DNA of 64,000 nt from Carallia brachiata (Eukaryota > Streptophyta > Magnoliopsida > Malpighiales > Rhizophoraceae), in assembly GCA_021464245.1 (NCBI GenBank), contig JADCRB010000056.1:689424-753423 (forward strand), read 5' to 3'. Each line of letters opens with the position of its first letter. Position 1 is the first letter of the stretch. Of the stretch, positions 50,056-63,236 are shown piece after piece. The position numbers and the translations under genes were made by a program. The notes under the pieces were generated by a model. It did no database searches. It was not told where the DNA came from and saw only the letters and a list, made by a program, of their open reading frames with translations.

Positions 50056-52612
50056 ATGGAGATTAAAGTAATTAAATTAGTAATTGTTCCAACAAAAAAA
50101 AAAATTTGCGATACACTAGTTTCCTGTTAAATTGTTTTTGTATGACGTAGAAGACCTTTCAATACTGAAATGACTATTATGTGTTGGGGTCCATCCGAAT
50201 AATCCCAACATTATGATACTAAGACATTTTTTTTTTTCTGTTTTGTCAAGGAATTTGAATTTTATAGTAGTTTGGTGGATTTTTATACTTTTGCCAACAA
50301 CAATTCAGAATTTAATGCTGACGCTTCTCTAATTAAAATGAGATTTAAGAATAAATATAATATTTTTGACTTGTTAATATAATGATCAGGTTTAGGAGAT
50401 ATCCACTCAAATATAATAATACTTTACTGATAGGTTTTCCTTATAATGAAAGTTGAATGATGATGTATCATAAGTAATTCTGAGTTCAGTTTATATATGC
50501 GACGATTAATGTACTTACAATGTATTTTTTTTAATAAAAAAAAAATCGAATCTAATACTTACGCTTAATCTATGCGCTTTTGTCTTTATCACTAAATTAA
50601 CCATAGGTTGTTACCTCTTTATTCAATTGTTAAGGGTAGATGAATAGAATATCTTATTTTTTAGATGCATTGCGTGTTTTTTTTTTTTGTTTTTTTAACT
50701 TTCTACTTAACTTTTTGGGACCGAGCAATAATATTTGTCCAAGTCGAGATCTAATAAAAGTGCGGGTGGTTACTTCCAAACTCCAAGGGAGACACTTTAG
50801 CCACAAATTAACATGGGGGCGTTTAACATTCTCAGGAGCTGCTAGCTGGCACAATAAAGAAAGGAAAAAGTAAGACAAAAAAAAAAAAAACAAAAAGAAA
50901 AAGAAAAAGAAGTTAGACAACTAACTTTGCAGACACAAACGAAGACGAGATGCTTTAATATTAATTATTTTGCACGGTAGAAATAATATTTTATAAAACA
51001 TATAAAGCTATATAACAAAATAATATAAAATTACAAAAAATATCTTATATATTGTATAAAATTTTTTGATATAGCATAAACTATTTTAAATATTATATTA
51101 AATTGTATTGCTTCTATTTGTATTAATGAAATCCAACGTCTATTACAGAGGTAATTGTTCTCTGAAAAAAAGAAAAGATTTCTCATTAAAAATCTATACC
51201 GTATCCTCGTGTCGTGGGCACCTTTTTTGTCCCATGGATGCAGGGAAATGAATAAACAATTTGTAAAGTTTTATCAGAATAATTATAAGATTCGAAAATA
51301 ATCACATAAGACCAAAAACAAAACAATATTGAAAATGTGAATGGCATGGACAAAAAGTACACCAACTTGACCTCCACTAGAGTTTTGTGCATGGAATCTT
51401 GGAATTATACCTCCTACTGGGTGCCTTATTTATCTGAACTTCAAATTCAATCGTATTTCATATATTTACTCACATTTTTTAATTGTATCAGATTCTTAAT
51501 TTTAATAAGTCTCATAGATTTTGATCCCATTTAACCTTTTTTTTTATTTTTTTCTTTAATTTGACTTTTTTAACAAGAGAATCAAATTGAAAAAGGATAA
51601 AATTATACTCCAGAATCAGACAAAATTTTTTTTCCCGAATTGCAACAAGGCCATTACTTTGTACATCAACAGTATTATTTTTTATAACATAAAAATTAAT
51701 TTTTTTTTTAGTTGCAAAAACTAAAACTTCCATTGTACAAAAAAGAACAGCTGTTGTAATTCGGGCAAAATCAGATTTTGGAACTGTAATGAGACTCATT
51801 GAAAAATACCCAAACTGAAAAGATGGTTATAGCTTCGCAATAAGAAGCATATGTAGGAACTTTAAGGAGGGAGAATTTGTATAATTTACATGAAGATTTT
51901 TCTAAGTTTCGTAAACAAAACACCCACATATATATCCCATATGCGTGATTAATTACTATACACAACATCTTGAAGGGAGTAATGGTATGAAACAATTAAT
52001 CTTACTCAACCTGACGGCTTGGTTGAGTACTACCACCAATAGTGGGTTTACCACCACCAGTCGGTTACGGCAGAAAGTTTTCAAGTCCACGCATTCATTG
52101 AATGGAATGCACATTCTCAAAAATTGGTGAGTACACGCATGGTGAAATATGAAAATACTGTAGCATTGAGCTGCAATTTAATTAATTTTGGAGTCTTCTT
52201 TAGGAGTAAAGGTTTTGAATTTGAGTGTGAGTCAAAATCAATTAACAAAAAAAAAAAATGAATAGGAGAAGTAAATTTTCTTGTTAACATGCATATTTGT
52301 ACTGTAAACACTAGTACGTGTCTAAAAAATTTTATTTTACTTTATGTCCAACTGACGTATGGAAGTGCAATAAATTTTTATATTTTTGGAACCATAATGA
52401 TAATATGTGAAAAAAAAAAATCGTTTTATCATTTTATTTTGTTGTTTCACATAATAACAATGTAATTAAAAAAAATGAAGATTTATTGCACTACAATAGG
52501 CAAAATTGTCTTGTGTTTACACCTTTTTTTCCCTTGTACTGCTAGCTGAGTTGCCTTGTGTTTATTTTAACTGAGCAAGTACTTCAAGCAGCACATGCAT
52601 CTCTTCCTGTTC

Positions 52613-52620
52613 TATAAATA
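52613..52620 (+). promoter_or_regulatory. TATA box of CEP gene 1
   Basis: TATAAATA lies 136 bp upstream of the start codon at 52756. The same box with the same flanking bases is present upstream of the paralogue at 63173, so it has been conserved since the duplication. The 5' UTR that follows is TC-rich. Confidence 0.8.
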
Positions 52621-52755
52621 CCAACGAATCAGGAAGAGCCTCGCAAGCAGTTACCAAGTGCTCCTGCTTAGTTCATTCTCTCTCTCGTCTCTCTCTCTCT
52701 GCGTCTCTGATTTTCCTTTTTTATTTTGGTCCCTGCTTGCACAGTGTTGCTATAT

Positions 52756-53148
52756 ATGGCCCAAATAAAATCATTATTTGCTTGTTTTCTCATCCTACTG
52801 ATACTCTTCCAGGAACTTAAATCCATTGATGGAAGGCATTTGATGCTCCACAGAAAAAACGAACCCCAAAAGCTCCAAATCTCCAGTAAGTCCCTTGATA
52901 AGAAAACAAGAATATTCGTTAAGGGCAATGGCAACATTCATGGTGATAATGAATCTTACGAGGCAGTGCATGCCAATGAGGTTGCTGATTCTGAGGTCTT
53001 TCCGCCGCCTCCTGCAGCCCCATCTCCACCAACATCCCAAAGTGTGGTTAGTGTCACCCCACCACCACCGCCTGCTGGTCATGTAGATGACTTTAGACCA
53101 ACAGCTCCAGGCCACAGCCCTGGTGTTGGGCATTCACTTCATGATTAG
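52756..53148 (+). CDS. CEP: CEP (C-terminally encoded peptide) hormone precursor 1
   Basis: Intronless 130-residue secreted precursor of a CEP signalling peptide. CEPs travel through xylem and are perceived by CEPR leucine-rich-repeat receptor kinases to regulate nitrogen demand and root growth. The N-terminus MAQIKSLFACFLILLILFQ is a signal peptide with probable cleavage near ELKSIDG. A variable basic and proline-rich propeptide follows. The CEP domain DFRPTAPGHSPGVGH (about residues 112-126) sits near the end and is followed by SLHD. The FRPT, PGHSPGVGH core and its hydroxylatable prolines are intact. The start is the ATG at 52756; a longer frame upstream would begin without ATG and would destroy the signal peptide. 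Position 6 of the peptide is Ala, whereas the paralogue at 63329 has Asn. Confidence 0.95.
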   Translation: MAQIKSLFACFLILLILFQELKSIDGRHLMLHRKNEPQKLQISSKSLDKKTRIFVKGNGNIHGDNESYEAVHANEVADSEVFPPPPAAPSPPTSQSVVSVTPPPPPAGHVDDFRPTAPGHSPGVGHSLHD

Positions 53149-56100
53149 GGGGCAAGCTTCAAGTGATTGCTTTCTAGCTCAGTCTCACTGGCTTCATTTG
53201 TGCAAGTGCCAGGGTCTACTTTGGATTGGTGGAATAAAGAAGCCGTTCTAGTAATGCATGTGCTAAGCTTTGCTTTGCTTTGTAAATTATGCATTAAATT
53301 TCAGTCCTGGGATTATCGTACTCTAGCCTCAGATATTGCTTGTCTAGGGATGCTTTGTGGTTATCGTATCCTAGCCATGTGTGTGTGTGTGTGTGTGTTT
53401 GTGTGTGTTTTCATTTTTTTTTCACTGTTCCTGATTGTAAATGCATGTTTTCACTCGAAGTAATGAAGGTTGAATTCTTCTAGTATATGAACTCTTAGCA
53501 TATTAATGAAAATTTATTCCATGGGCATATTAATTGTACAAGACTCAGTAAAAAAAACTTGAAAAATTCGAGAACCCGAACTCAAAAGAATAGTGAGCAG
53601 GTCGAGGTAAACAACAAATTTCGGCTTGCCCTGTCTCTTACTTATCTCGGATTGGAGTACGTTTTGAGGCTGTTCTCATGTATATATAGCATAGAGACTG
53701 CAAAGCATTGGCAATTGGCAGATAACATTGCTCATCCAATATCATAAGTTCATAGAACCCATGCTTTCTGCTTCATTCAATAAGTGCAGATTCCTCAAGA
53801 GTCTATGTCGCATTACCGTGGTATCACTATTTGATAGTTGCGTTCTTTCTTCAGACATCAATTTTTTGTCCAGAAGTACAGTACTAAATCTGGTTCTTGT
53901 AAATATTGTCTATATAATAATAAGAATTAATTGAACTCGGACTAAAGTTTAAATGTAATCTTAATTGCAAATGAAATTGGTGTTGGATTATAAAAAAAAA
54001 ATGAATTTGAGTATATATATAGCCTTAATGTAATCTTAATTGCAAATATAACTGTTGTTGGATTATAACAAAATTGAATTTGCATGAGACCAAATGTATC
54101 TGTCTTATATTGAATTAAGTTTTCATATTTAGATTTTAATTTTCGATTGCATCACATTGGTTCTTTTTTCTTCTTTTTTTTTTGGGTCCAGTTTCATAAT
54201 TTGAACTCTAATTACTGAAATTAAGAGTGCAGCTCCTAATTGCTACCGAACCACGTGGCTGGTGTCTTTTTTCTTCCTTTGGAGGCAGGTAAGCATATGA
54301 GCTCATCGATGTTGAAATACCGTTAATCAAAAGAAAAAAATGTTGAAATATCATCAATTTTTTTTTTGAGTCCTCCGGATCAAGGTCCGAACATTGGAGC
54401 TAAAAAGACTATCAGTTTTACTATGAGGCCATCAAATATCATTATTTTCCAATGCATATAAAAACATTTTGCAACAATTTCACCTGAAACTTTACATTCT
54501 TTGGTTAAATATTTACATTATTCTAAAGTCGATCTTCAAAGTTAAAGTTCTGGAGTTGATGTCCGAGACAAAATCAATTTGAAAAGAAAAACAAAAAAAA
54601 ATTAGATCATTCGATTAGAACAGATCAAGCAAATAGACAAATAAACAAGAAGAATACACATTCCATAATACTAGTCCTTTCTATCACCATGCAGTATATA
54701 GCAAGGTTCAATTCCAAATCATGATCCGATATTATCGTACAATATTCAAACGTACGTTAAATAGAAACCACTTATGGTTAATATAGTGGGATGAGTGAAT
54801 TTAGAATTGTGTGGATTAGACATATATAATCTCAAATTTGAATTTTTTAAATATATGTCATGTTTTAAGTGGAAAATCGTTTAGGTAGAATGTTGTGCTA
54901 GTTATTTAAAATTTATTTTAAATTTCTTCGAAAGGATTTCTCATGATTAATAATCAAACATTAACGCCTTACTTGCGAAAAAAAAGTAAGAGAGAAAAAA
55001 AATGAGAAAGAAGAAAATTGGAGGTAAGAAAAATTCTCCATCCCCTCTCTTTGGGAAATGATTATATTGGGGAATGAAAGTTAGAAATTTTTTAATAGGA
55101 TAAAAATGAGAAATAGAATGAAAGAAAATAACATGTGTTATAATACAAATTTTACTTTCGATTAAAATAAATAATAAAAAGTAGAAGTAGAGGCATTAAA
55201 GTTATTATCTTGAACCAAAACAAAGACAAAGGTGGTCTTAACCAGGCAGCCATCATTCCACCATTTGTAGGAGGAATAAATTTTTGTGGGTTGAGAAAAA
55301 ATTTTGAATTTTCTTTTCCTCTTCTCATTCGTTTTCCATCCATCCAAGCCAAAAAAAAAAGAAAAAAAAAATCTATTTTTTACCCCATATCTTCCTCCCA
55401 ACCCCTTTTCCACTCATCCAAGCAAAGTGTAAATAGAGCTAGCCGCAGGTTAATTAGTAAAAGGCTTTCAACTGCCTGTCCGTATGTAGCCAAATTCCAA
55501 AGAATCTACGCAAAGTGGGCTGTTAAGATTCGAAAGCAACGTGGGAGATCTTGTTGTCTTTGCTGCACGTTATCATAATTTTATAACCATTAAAGTATGA
55601 ACAAACCTCCTGCACTACAGCCTAGCAAATAGAGAATCAATGCAAATACCACTCTTTGTTGTCTAAAGTGACACTATTGTTAAGGAAAAATGTATATGTC
55701 CCTAGATATATATTTTGATAAATGTTCGTAATATAATAATTATTGTAATTTATACAATTAAAATAATAAAATATGAAATAAAAAAATAATAATTTTTTTA
55801 TTGTACATTTTATAAAGATAATTATAAAAAATTTTAAATTTATTGTGTTATGGATATTACCTGAAATGATTTTCCTGAACCATGTATTGGGCCCTTGTTG
55901 TTAAATACAAATATTTCCATGTACTGCAAGTTTTTAATTGCATAGATTCAGGGAGTGGAGGCTACCTAGGGACTTTCCCAATATGAGGGGCCAACCAAAA
56001 CAGGGTCCTTTTCCAAGATTCTTCAACATTTTTTTTTGCTGCATTCTACAAGGAGTGGGGAGGGGCGGCAATAGGAGCTCATCATTTGATTCATTTGACT

Positions 56101-57641
56101 TTTTCGATTAGACCAGAAAAAAGGAACTTGGTGTTTGTAAAAAAATCAAGACCCCAAATTCGAGGTTGGTGGCTGCGGTGGATTTGACCTAAAATTCTAG
56201 GTTCTTCTGACTATGCCCTGTTTTTTTTTTTTACGTGTTGATTTAAGCATGTGTGCAGCTAAGTGGCAACTGCTTTCACTCTTGGCCAAGCATTGAACGT
56301 TTACTATATTTAGGAACGGATGAATGGTAAGACTCGAATTTCTTCTAATAAGAAAAAATTAAAGAGACATGAGAAATTAAATAGAATGAGGATACGATAT
56401 AAGAGATATCGGACTCACACATATTTTTTCAAAAGATGTGATGGACATATCATTAAGTAGATTGTGCGTATAATATCTCCTAATATTTTTAAAGAAGTAT
56501 AAAATTTATCATCTCTTGGCTTGACTCCAAACATTAATTTACTAAAGTTGTTGACATTATTTGACTCCCAAAGATTCAAGCTCTCTGGCTGCATTCCATA
56601 AAGTAGAATCAATTGTAACTCTAGAATTGAGGATGTCTTTTCTTTGAAATTTGGACAAATTATTTTGCTCCATTTTTCATAAAAGTAGCCAAAATCGTGC
56701 TCTTGGGCCTAATATACACTGGTCCAGAAAGTAAATAGACATGCCACACTCGACAGCTACTCTTGTGGCAATGAAGTCGCACGGCCCCGGCTGACCTAAC
56801 TCTGTTTTTTGAGCATTAAAAAAGAGATAAGGTAACTTTGAGTTGATTTTTTTTTTTTTTCTAAATGTAAATTTTCCACTTCTGCATGCAGAAAAGGAAT
56901 AAATAAATAAATCAAGTTTCCGGAGGCTTGGTGAAATGCTTCTTCGGGAGTTAAACTTTCATTTGTCTGGATATCATAAAAAAGTATTTCTTTCTAAACA
57001 CTATGATTTGCATTTCAAATGGTCATACTAGATTGTAAGTCATCTCTCTCACAAGTTCAAACTGAATGTTACCTATTATCGTCTTGATTCAACCTCTTTT
57101 ATAGTAAGAGCTACCACACCAGCACTGTTTTCCTCCACGCCTAGCAATGACGCACAGCACCCACCATTTTTTCTTGTAAAAAAAGGAGCGGATAGGAGCT
57201 TACACCAAGCTTCCTCTTGCTGTGACCTAGCTAGGTATTTGGCTAGAACATTGTTAAATTCCTATATTCCTGATGGCATAAAACCTTTCCTCCTTTGGTC
57301 TGTTTGTAGTTCTTAATTAATTGAACAGGCTTATGATGCACTACAATGCAAATCATTGGAAATCAAAAGATATTTTAGAAGAATCATCAAGGACAAGATT
57401 TTCTTTATGGTTACCACTCAAATGGAATCTTTAGCTTTCAGCAGTTATTAGTCATCTCAGACCATTTTCGAAAGTCGGCAAGTACCATAAACATTGAAGT
57501 TCAAACGATGAGGGAATGGACAAATGTGTTTCACTTGACTTTGTCGACCAAAAGATTTCTGAGCTGGCCTACCAACCAGAAAAATTTAATAGTAGACATC
57601 TATAAGTGGAGAGTACAGGAGAATCCCTGTCATTTTGGTGT
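53149..57641. other. Spacer between the two duplication copies
   Basis: 53149-53470 is the CEP1 3' region, shared with copy 2, with a TG microsatellite at about 53380-53410. 53471-57641 has no counterpart in the other copy within the window and no gene I can support. 55020-55440 contains A-rich DNA producing an accidental open frame on each strand. Confidence 0.5.
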
Positions 57642-58044
57642 TTTTTATGAGTCCCAGTAATCCTAATTTGTAAGCACATACACTTACTGCACACATAACC
57701 AAACCTATTTTCAATGCCTTATTGTTTGTGGAGCAATACCTCTATCTTAGGCATAATGCATATCTTCTCTACCAAGTTGCCTTGCCTTATCTTTGGTATC
57801 ATTTCTAAGAATATACTAATCCTAAGATGTAAAATTTTTTGGTATTTTGTCAGAACTGGCAAGAACTCTTCATGACATTGATATCTTGGTTTCTGTTTCC
57901 ACGGTGATAGACTGAGTTTTCTCTTGAAACTACGGCTGAGAAATATATGTATCTCAGTTCCTGTGTGAATGATTTCAATGCAATTGTTGACAGGACTAGA
58001 GAGTCATCACCGATTGTCACATTGTTCACCTTCCTTTGCTGCAG

Positions 58045-58561
58045 AAACTCAATGAAGTTCAAAAATTTTTTAGGCTTCCGGTGATGGAGTTGACAAGCCA
58101 TCAGGCCACTATACACAAAGGTGCTGTTTAGATAAAAATCAATACTATTCTTAATGGACCCCAAGAGCCATAAGCCACTAAGAGAACATTCCCCTTCTCT
58201 AGAATATAGATGCACAAGACAAAAATACGTCGGTAATATACTTATTATAAATATCCACATGAGTTATAGATTTTAAGGTACGTATTTATTACTTACTCCT
58301 CACATTACTCATTTCTCCCGCTAATTAGACATTAATTTAAGTATTAAAATACTAACGTTGAGTTCACTTTCGGTACCTTAACCTCTCTGTCTTGTAAGTG
58401 TCTAGTCCATCTAAATAAGAGTCTCAGCTTCATCAGCCCATTTCCTTACCCTGAAATTTGTCCAATAAGTTCCTTTGTTGGAACTCATCAAAATCTGGGA
58501 AGATGTCAATAGTACGCTAAATGGGACGGAGTATGAAAGACTTCTCCGGGCCGACTACTAG
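58045..58561 (+). pseudogene. Disrupted last exon of the duplicated sulfotransferase-fold gene
   Basis: After a retained acceptor CTGCAG, 58045-58122 parallels the start of the last exon of the gene ending at 47917. A 349-bp unrelated segment (about 58123-58471) then interrupts it, and 58472-58561 resumes with the paralogous end and the same TAG stop. The inserted segment brings in-frame stops within a few codons, and all earlier exons are absent, so no functional product is possible. Downstream 3' UTR-like sequence remains similar to copy 1. Confidence 0.92.
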
Positions 58562-59837
58562 ATTTTGACGACTCTGCTAACCCGTGGAATAATGTGAATA
58601 TACAAACTTGAGAGCTAACTTTGGGACTACAGAGCTGACGGAATAGCGTGTGGCTATGAAACCCCACTAGAAATTTTGATAGTTTCTCCGGCCTCCAGTT
58701 AGGCGATGCTACCACGCAGATCAGTTTTCTCGTCTCTACGCATAGAGCCGATACCTGAAACTCATCTGCCTCTTGATCATCACCTTATTGATCATATTCA
58801 CACGATGCATATGGCAGCTAATCTTTTTTATGTGAGCAGTTGCTCTGTATATGGTGCCATTCTTCTGTATCATCATTTTTTAAGTGGAGGCGGTGTGAAT
58901 GCCACAAGTGTTTCTTGTTGCTTGCTAGCCAACCGCAATATCAAAGTGTAAGACGTCTACCTAGGAAACCAAAATATCAAAGAATGACTTAATTTGTTCT
59001 TTTGGGTTGGTTATGTGCTCATTATATACTATCATTTGTCTTTGATCACATACACCACTATCATGACATTTCTAGCAAACACATATTTTTTTGGGAACAA
59101 TTGAACAATAAAAAAGAAACATTGTGATAATGTTAGCTATTGTCTTTACAAAACTAGGTTGAGGTAAGTGTTAAGTCACATGTTAATATTTTAATTTAAC
59201 TTCACTATAGAGAATGTTCACTAATTGAATTGTGACGACTCTTATAAGTCTCTCTCATACCTAACCACGATGATTATTAAATTTACAATTTTCTTATATC
59301 CGACCACGATGATTGCCATATTTGGATCCCATAGAGTTATTGTTATCGTTATCACAAAGTTTTGCTTTTATTTGTAGGATTATGTAACTGTAGAAATTCA
59401 AATTTGGATCAAGTGTGTGGAAACATGCAAATTTAACATTAAGCTGCCACATCGAGTGGTCCAACAAATAATTGATGTGAGTAACCAAAAGCTCCTTGAT
59501 GAAAGGATTGTAAAACTAACCTACCATCCATTCCAATAGATGAAAAATCTACCATCAATCAACCAAGAGAGAGAAAAAAAAAATCAACTCGAGAACGCAG
59601 GAGTGAGAGACTAACAAGTGGATCCTAAACCCGTTGGACCTTCCCATTCTCAAGCAGCCTACGTAAGCGAAGTAGCTTACCCAATGAAGCCAATCCATAG
59701 AATGTTCAGTAGTATAAAAATAGGTTGGGCCACTTGTTCATATTTTTTAGTTTGTTTGGCCCATAAGTAGAAAACCTCATTACCGGTTTGGTAGGCCCAA
59801 CTTGCTTCCTTCTTTCCATTTTAAAAAATGAGGCGCA

Positions 59838-60487
59838 GAGGAAGGAAGTGTTATTCCGGGGCAGTGGTTGGAACTATTGTTTTTAGAAAGTGTTAAAAAG
59901 TGACTCAATTTAATAATTTGATTGAATTTATTCGAAAAAATTAAATTAGGAATCAAACTTTTCAATTTGAATCTAAAAGTGATCCGAATTTGAAAATGAT
60001 TTAAAAAATTTATGTTGGATCAGATTGCATCGGGTCATTCTTTGGGTTAAAAAAAAAATAAAATAGTGAAAGATTTTTTGATTTTTTACTTTTGAATTAT
60101 CTCTCTCAAGTATTAATTGGTACCATTTTTGTAAAATGTAGATATATATATAAAAAAATTTAAATTAAAATATTTAGTTTATTATACAAATGAATTTTAA
60201 ATTTAATTAAAATATTTTATTTTAATAAAAAATGACTTAAAAATATAACAGTTCGGTTCGAATTTCATTCGAATTTGATCAGAATCTAATCGAAATCTGA
60301 AACGATTCAACCCGAATTAAATCAAATATAACATGATGTAAAAATAACCCAACTAAAAGTGACTCAATCAAAAAATAATTCAATCCTACACTTTAACTTC
60401 TCTACTTGTTCTGTTCTCTTGCCCCTCCCCAATGCCCTACCATAAGCTCCTAAACCACTAGTTTAAAGACAAAAAAAAAAAAAAAAA
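59838..60487 (+). mobile_element. SINE of duplication copy 2, split by a second insertion
   Basis: Left part (about 59841-59877) and right part (about 60401-60487, including the A-run) align with the two halves of the SINE at 49183-49382. Between them about 520 bp of A/T-rich DNA (about 59878-60400) has no counterpart in copy 1. That insert has GTGACTCAAT near both ends as a short direct repeat but no clear terminal inverted repeat, so its class is unknown. The halves are diverged and their borders are approximate. Confidence 0.6.
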
Positions 60488-61746
60488 GGGGAGTAAAAGT
60501 GCAGGCAGGGTACTGCATGCAATGCGAGGAGCGGCGGCTTTGTAGCATCCGCTGGAAAAAAATTTATATTATTAAGTAATAAAAAAAGAAATAGATTAGA
60601 AATTCTTGTTTTTTTCTCTGTTTTTCGTTCGTTACGGAGGCTAAAGTAATTAAATTAGTTATTGTTCCAACAAAAAAAAAAATTGTCGTGCACTACTTTC
60701 GTGTTTAATTGTTTTTTATGACGTAGAAGACCGTTTCAAATCTTGAAATTACTATTTTGTGTTGGGGTCCATCCGAAAATTCCCAACATTATGATATTAT
60801 TACGACTATAAGTAAAGAAATTTGATTTTGATGGTAATTTGGTAATAATTTAGTATGTCTCTTTTATCAATGACTTGGTTTTGGATTTTTGAGCTGACGC
60901 TTTTCCCAAATAAAAAAGAATTTAAGTGTAAATATACTATTAAATTTTAAATTCGTTAACACTGTAGTGAAAATTAGATGGGATCTATTTAAATTTAACA
61001 GTATTTCTGTGCTGGGTCTTTTACATGGGAAGATTGAATGAGATCCTTTAGAGAGTGATTTTTAATTTCGACTCATAAATACAATGACCAACATACTTTT
61101 TTATAAAATAAAATAAAAAAATCGAATTCAATATCTACGGTTAATCTAAATCCCGCTTTTGTCTCTATCCCTGAACTAACTATAAGGGCCTACCTCTTTA
61201 TTCAATTGTTAAGAGTAGGTGAATAGACTATCTTGTAAGTCAATATATCTGGCCTAGCTTAGCTATTTGGTAGATTCATGTTACGATTGATTAATTGTGT
61301 TTTTCTTTTTTAATTTTTTTTAACTTTTTACAATAACCTTTTGAGACCTATCAATAATAAATTTATCCAAGTCGACAAGTATGTAATCATTAATCCTTTC
61401 TTTTTATATCTAATATAAGTGAGGGTGGTCACTTCCAAACTCCGAGGGAGAGACTTTGGCCACAAGTTAACAATAGGGGCGTTTAACATTCTCAGGAGTT
61501 GCTAGCTGGCACAGTAAAGAAAGGAAGAAGTAGGACAAATTAGAAAAAAAAAAACAAAAGGTCTAGACGACTAACTTTTCAGACACAAACGAAGACAAGA
61601 TGCTTTTATATATGTAATACAAATTATTTTATATTATATAAACAATATTTTATACAATACATAAAAATATATAGTAAAATGATATAAAATATGAAAATAT
61701 CTTATATATTGTATAAAAATTCTTGATAGAGTATTTAAAAACTATT

Positions 61747-62013
61747 TTACGTCCATTACACATGTAAATATTCTCTAAAAAAAGAAAAGATTTCTCATTG
61801 AAATCTAAACGGTTGCCTGTTGTGTCGTGACTCGCGAGCACCTTTTTGTCTCATGGAGGGAAATGAATAAACGTTTTTATTAATGAAATCCAACGTCTAG
61901 TACGTAGGTTATTGTTCTCTAAAAAAAAGAAAAGATTTCTCATTAAAACTCTAAACGGTTGCCTCGTGTTATGAGTACCATTTTTGTCTGCAGAGAATGA
62001 ATAAACATTTTTT
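61747..62013. repeat. 144-bp imperfect tandem duplication specific to copy 2
   Basis: Two similar units, each containing an A-rich stretch, GATTTCTCATT, an AACGGTTGCCT phrase and GAATAAAC, follow at a period of about 144 bp. The homologous place in copy 1 (about 51130-51255) has one unit, so the second arose after the segmental duplication. Confidence 0.75.
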
Positions 62014-62446
62014 AAAGTTTTATTAGAACAATTATAAGATTCGAAATTAATCACATAAGACCAAAAACAAAACAATATTGAAAATGTGAATGGAATGGAA
62101 AAAAAGTACACCAACTTGACCTCCACAAGAGTTTTGTGCATGGACTCTCGGAATTATACCTCCAACTGGGTGCCTTATTTATCTGAACTTCAAATTCAAT
62201 CGTATTTCATATATTTACTCACATTTTTTAATTGTATCAGATTCTTAATTTTAATAAGTCTCATAGATCTTGATCCCATTTAACCTTTTTTTTTGGTCTT
62301 TAATTTGACTTTGATATCAAGAGAATCAAATTGAAAAATACCCGAATTGAAAAGATGGTTATAGCTTTGCAATAAGAAGTGTATGTAGGATCTTTAAGGA
62401 GGGAGAATTTGTATAATTTACATGACGATTTTTCTAAGTAAAAAAG

Positions 62447-62448
<2 letters not shown>

Positions 62449-62500
<52 letters not shown>
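62449..62500. repeat. (TA)26 microsatellite
   Basis: An uninterrupted 52-bp TA run. In copy 1 the equivalent site (about 51925-51940) has only a short CATATATATCC, so the array expanded in copy 2. Confidence 0.97.
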
Positions 62501-62502
<2 letters not shown>

Positions 62503-63172
62503 ATATGCGTATTAATTACTATACACAAAATCTTGGAGGGAGCAATGGTGTGAAACAATTAACCTGTAATAAGCTTAGAAACTCAGCCTCACGGCTTGGT
62601 GAAGTATTACCACCAATAGTGGGCTTACCACCACGACTGGGCTATCGCAGAAAATTTTGAAGTCCACGCATTCATTGAATGGAAGGCGCACTCTCAAAAA
62701 TTGGTGAGGATACGCATGGTGAAATATGAATATATTAATCTGTAATTCAATTATTAGTACTGATGTTATATTTAAGACTAAAAATTTTGAATTTAAATTT
62801 TAATTGAAATTAATTAACAAAAAAAAAAAATCAAAAGTAAATTTATTGTTAACTTCTATATTTGTACAAGAAAATATTTGTATTTTGATTTTTAATCTCT
62901 CGATTGTTGTCTCAAGTGCAACAAAATCAATAATTTTTGTAATAACACTGATAATATTTATAATAAAAAATAACAAATTTTAATTTCTATTAAAAAACTA
63001 TCACTCATTTTTACAAAACTTTTAATGCAAATATCAATTTATTATATTCAGAATACTAATCGAAACATAAAAAAACATATACATTTGTACTGCTAGCTGC
63101 TAGCGGAGTTGCCTTAGGTTTATTTTAGCTCAGCAAGTGCTTCGAGCATCACATGCACGGCTTTTCCCGCTC

Positions 63173-63180
63173 TATAAATA
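63173..63180 (+). promoter_or_regulatory. TATA box of CEP gene 2
   Basis: TATAAATA 149 bp upstream of the inferred start codon, preceded by the same bases TC as in CEP gene 1. The extra distance relative to gene 1 comes mainly from the expanded TC microsatellite in the 5' UTR. Confidence 0.8.
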
Positions 63181-63234
63181 CCAAAGAATCAGGAAGAGCC
63201 TGGCAAGCAATTAGCAAGTGCTCCTGCTTAGTTG

Positions 63235-63236
<2 letters not shown>

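Larger units (their letters stand above)
47918..52755. other. Intergenic region of duplication copy 1
   Basis: Holds the 3' UTR of the sulfotransferase gene (to about 48245), a SINE (49183-49382), a MITE (49566-50055) and the CEP promoter. The remaining sequence, including 51180-51540 and 51800-52140, is well conserved with copy 2 but contains no protein frame I can support. Confidence 0.55.
47364..53470 (+). repeat. Segmental duplication, copy 1
   Basis: From just inside the last intron of the sulfotransferase gene through its last exon, intergenic DNA and the first CEP gene, the sequence recurs in the same order and orientation at 57642-64000. Example anchors are GTTTGTGGAGCAATACCT (47447 versus 57725), the last exon, GTGTTGGGGTCCATCCGAA (50180 versus 60760), and the CEP gene. 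Copy 1 alone carries the hAT-like MITE at 49566-50055. Confidence 0.93.

Noticed and set aside
52726..52755. N-terminal extension of CEP1
   Set aside because: The extra codons start from a non-ATG triplet and would place residues before a clean signal peptide; the paralogue supports the ATG at 52756.
55210..55578. 122-codon plus-strand frame
   Set aside because: Produced by A-rich DNA (poly-Lys centre), with frames on both strands of the same segment and no recognisable domain or splice context.
62449..62500. TA run as a replication or regulatory element
   Set aside because: A simple microsatellite absent from the paralogous copy explains it.
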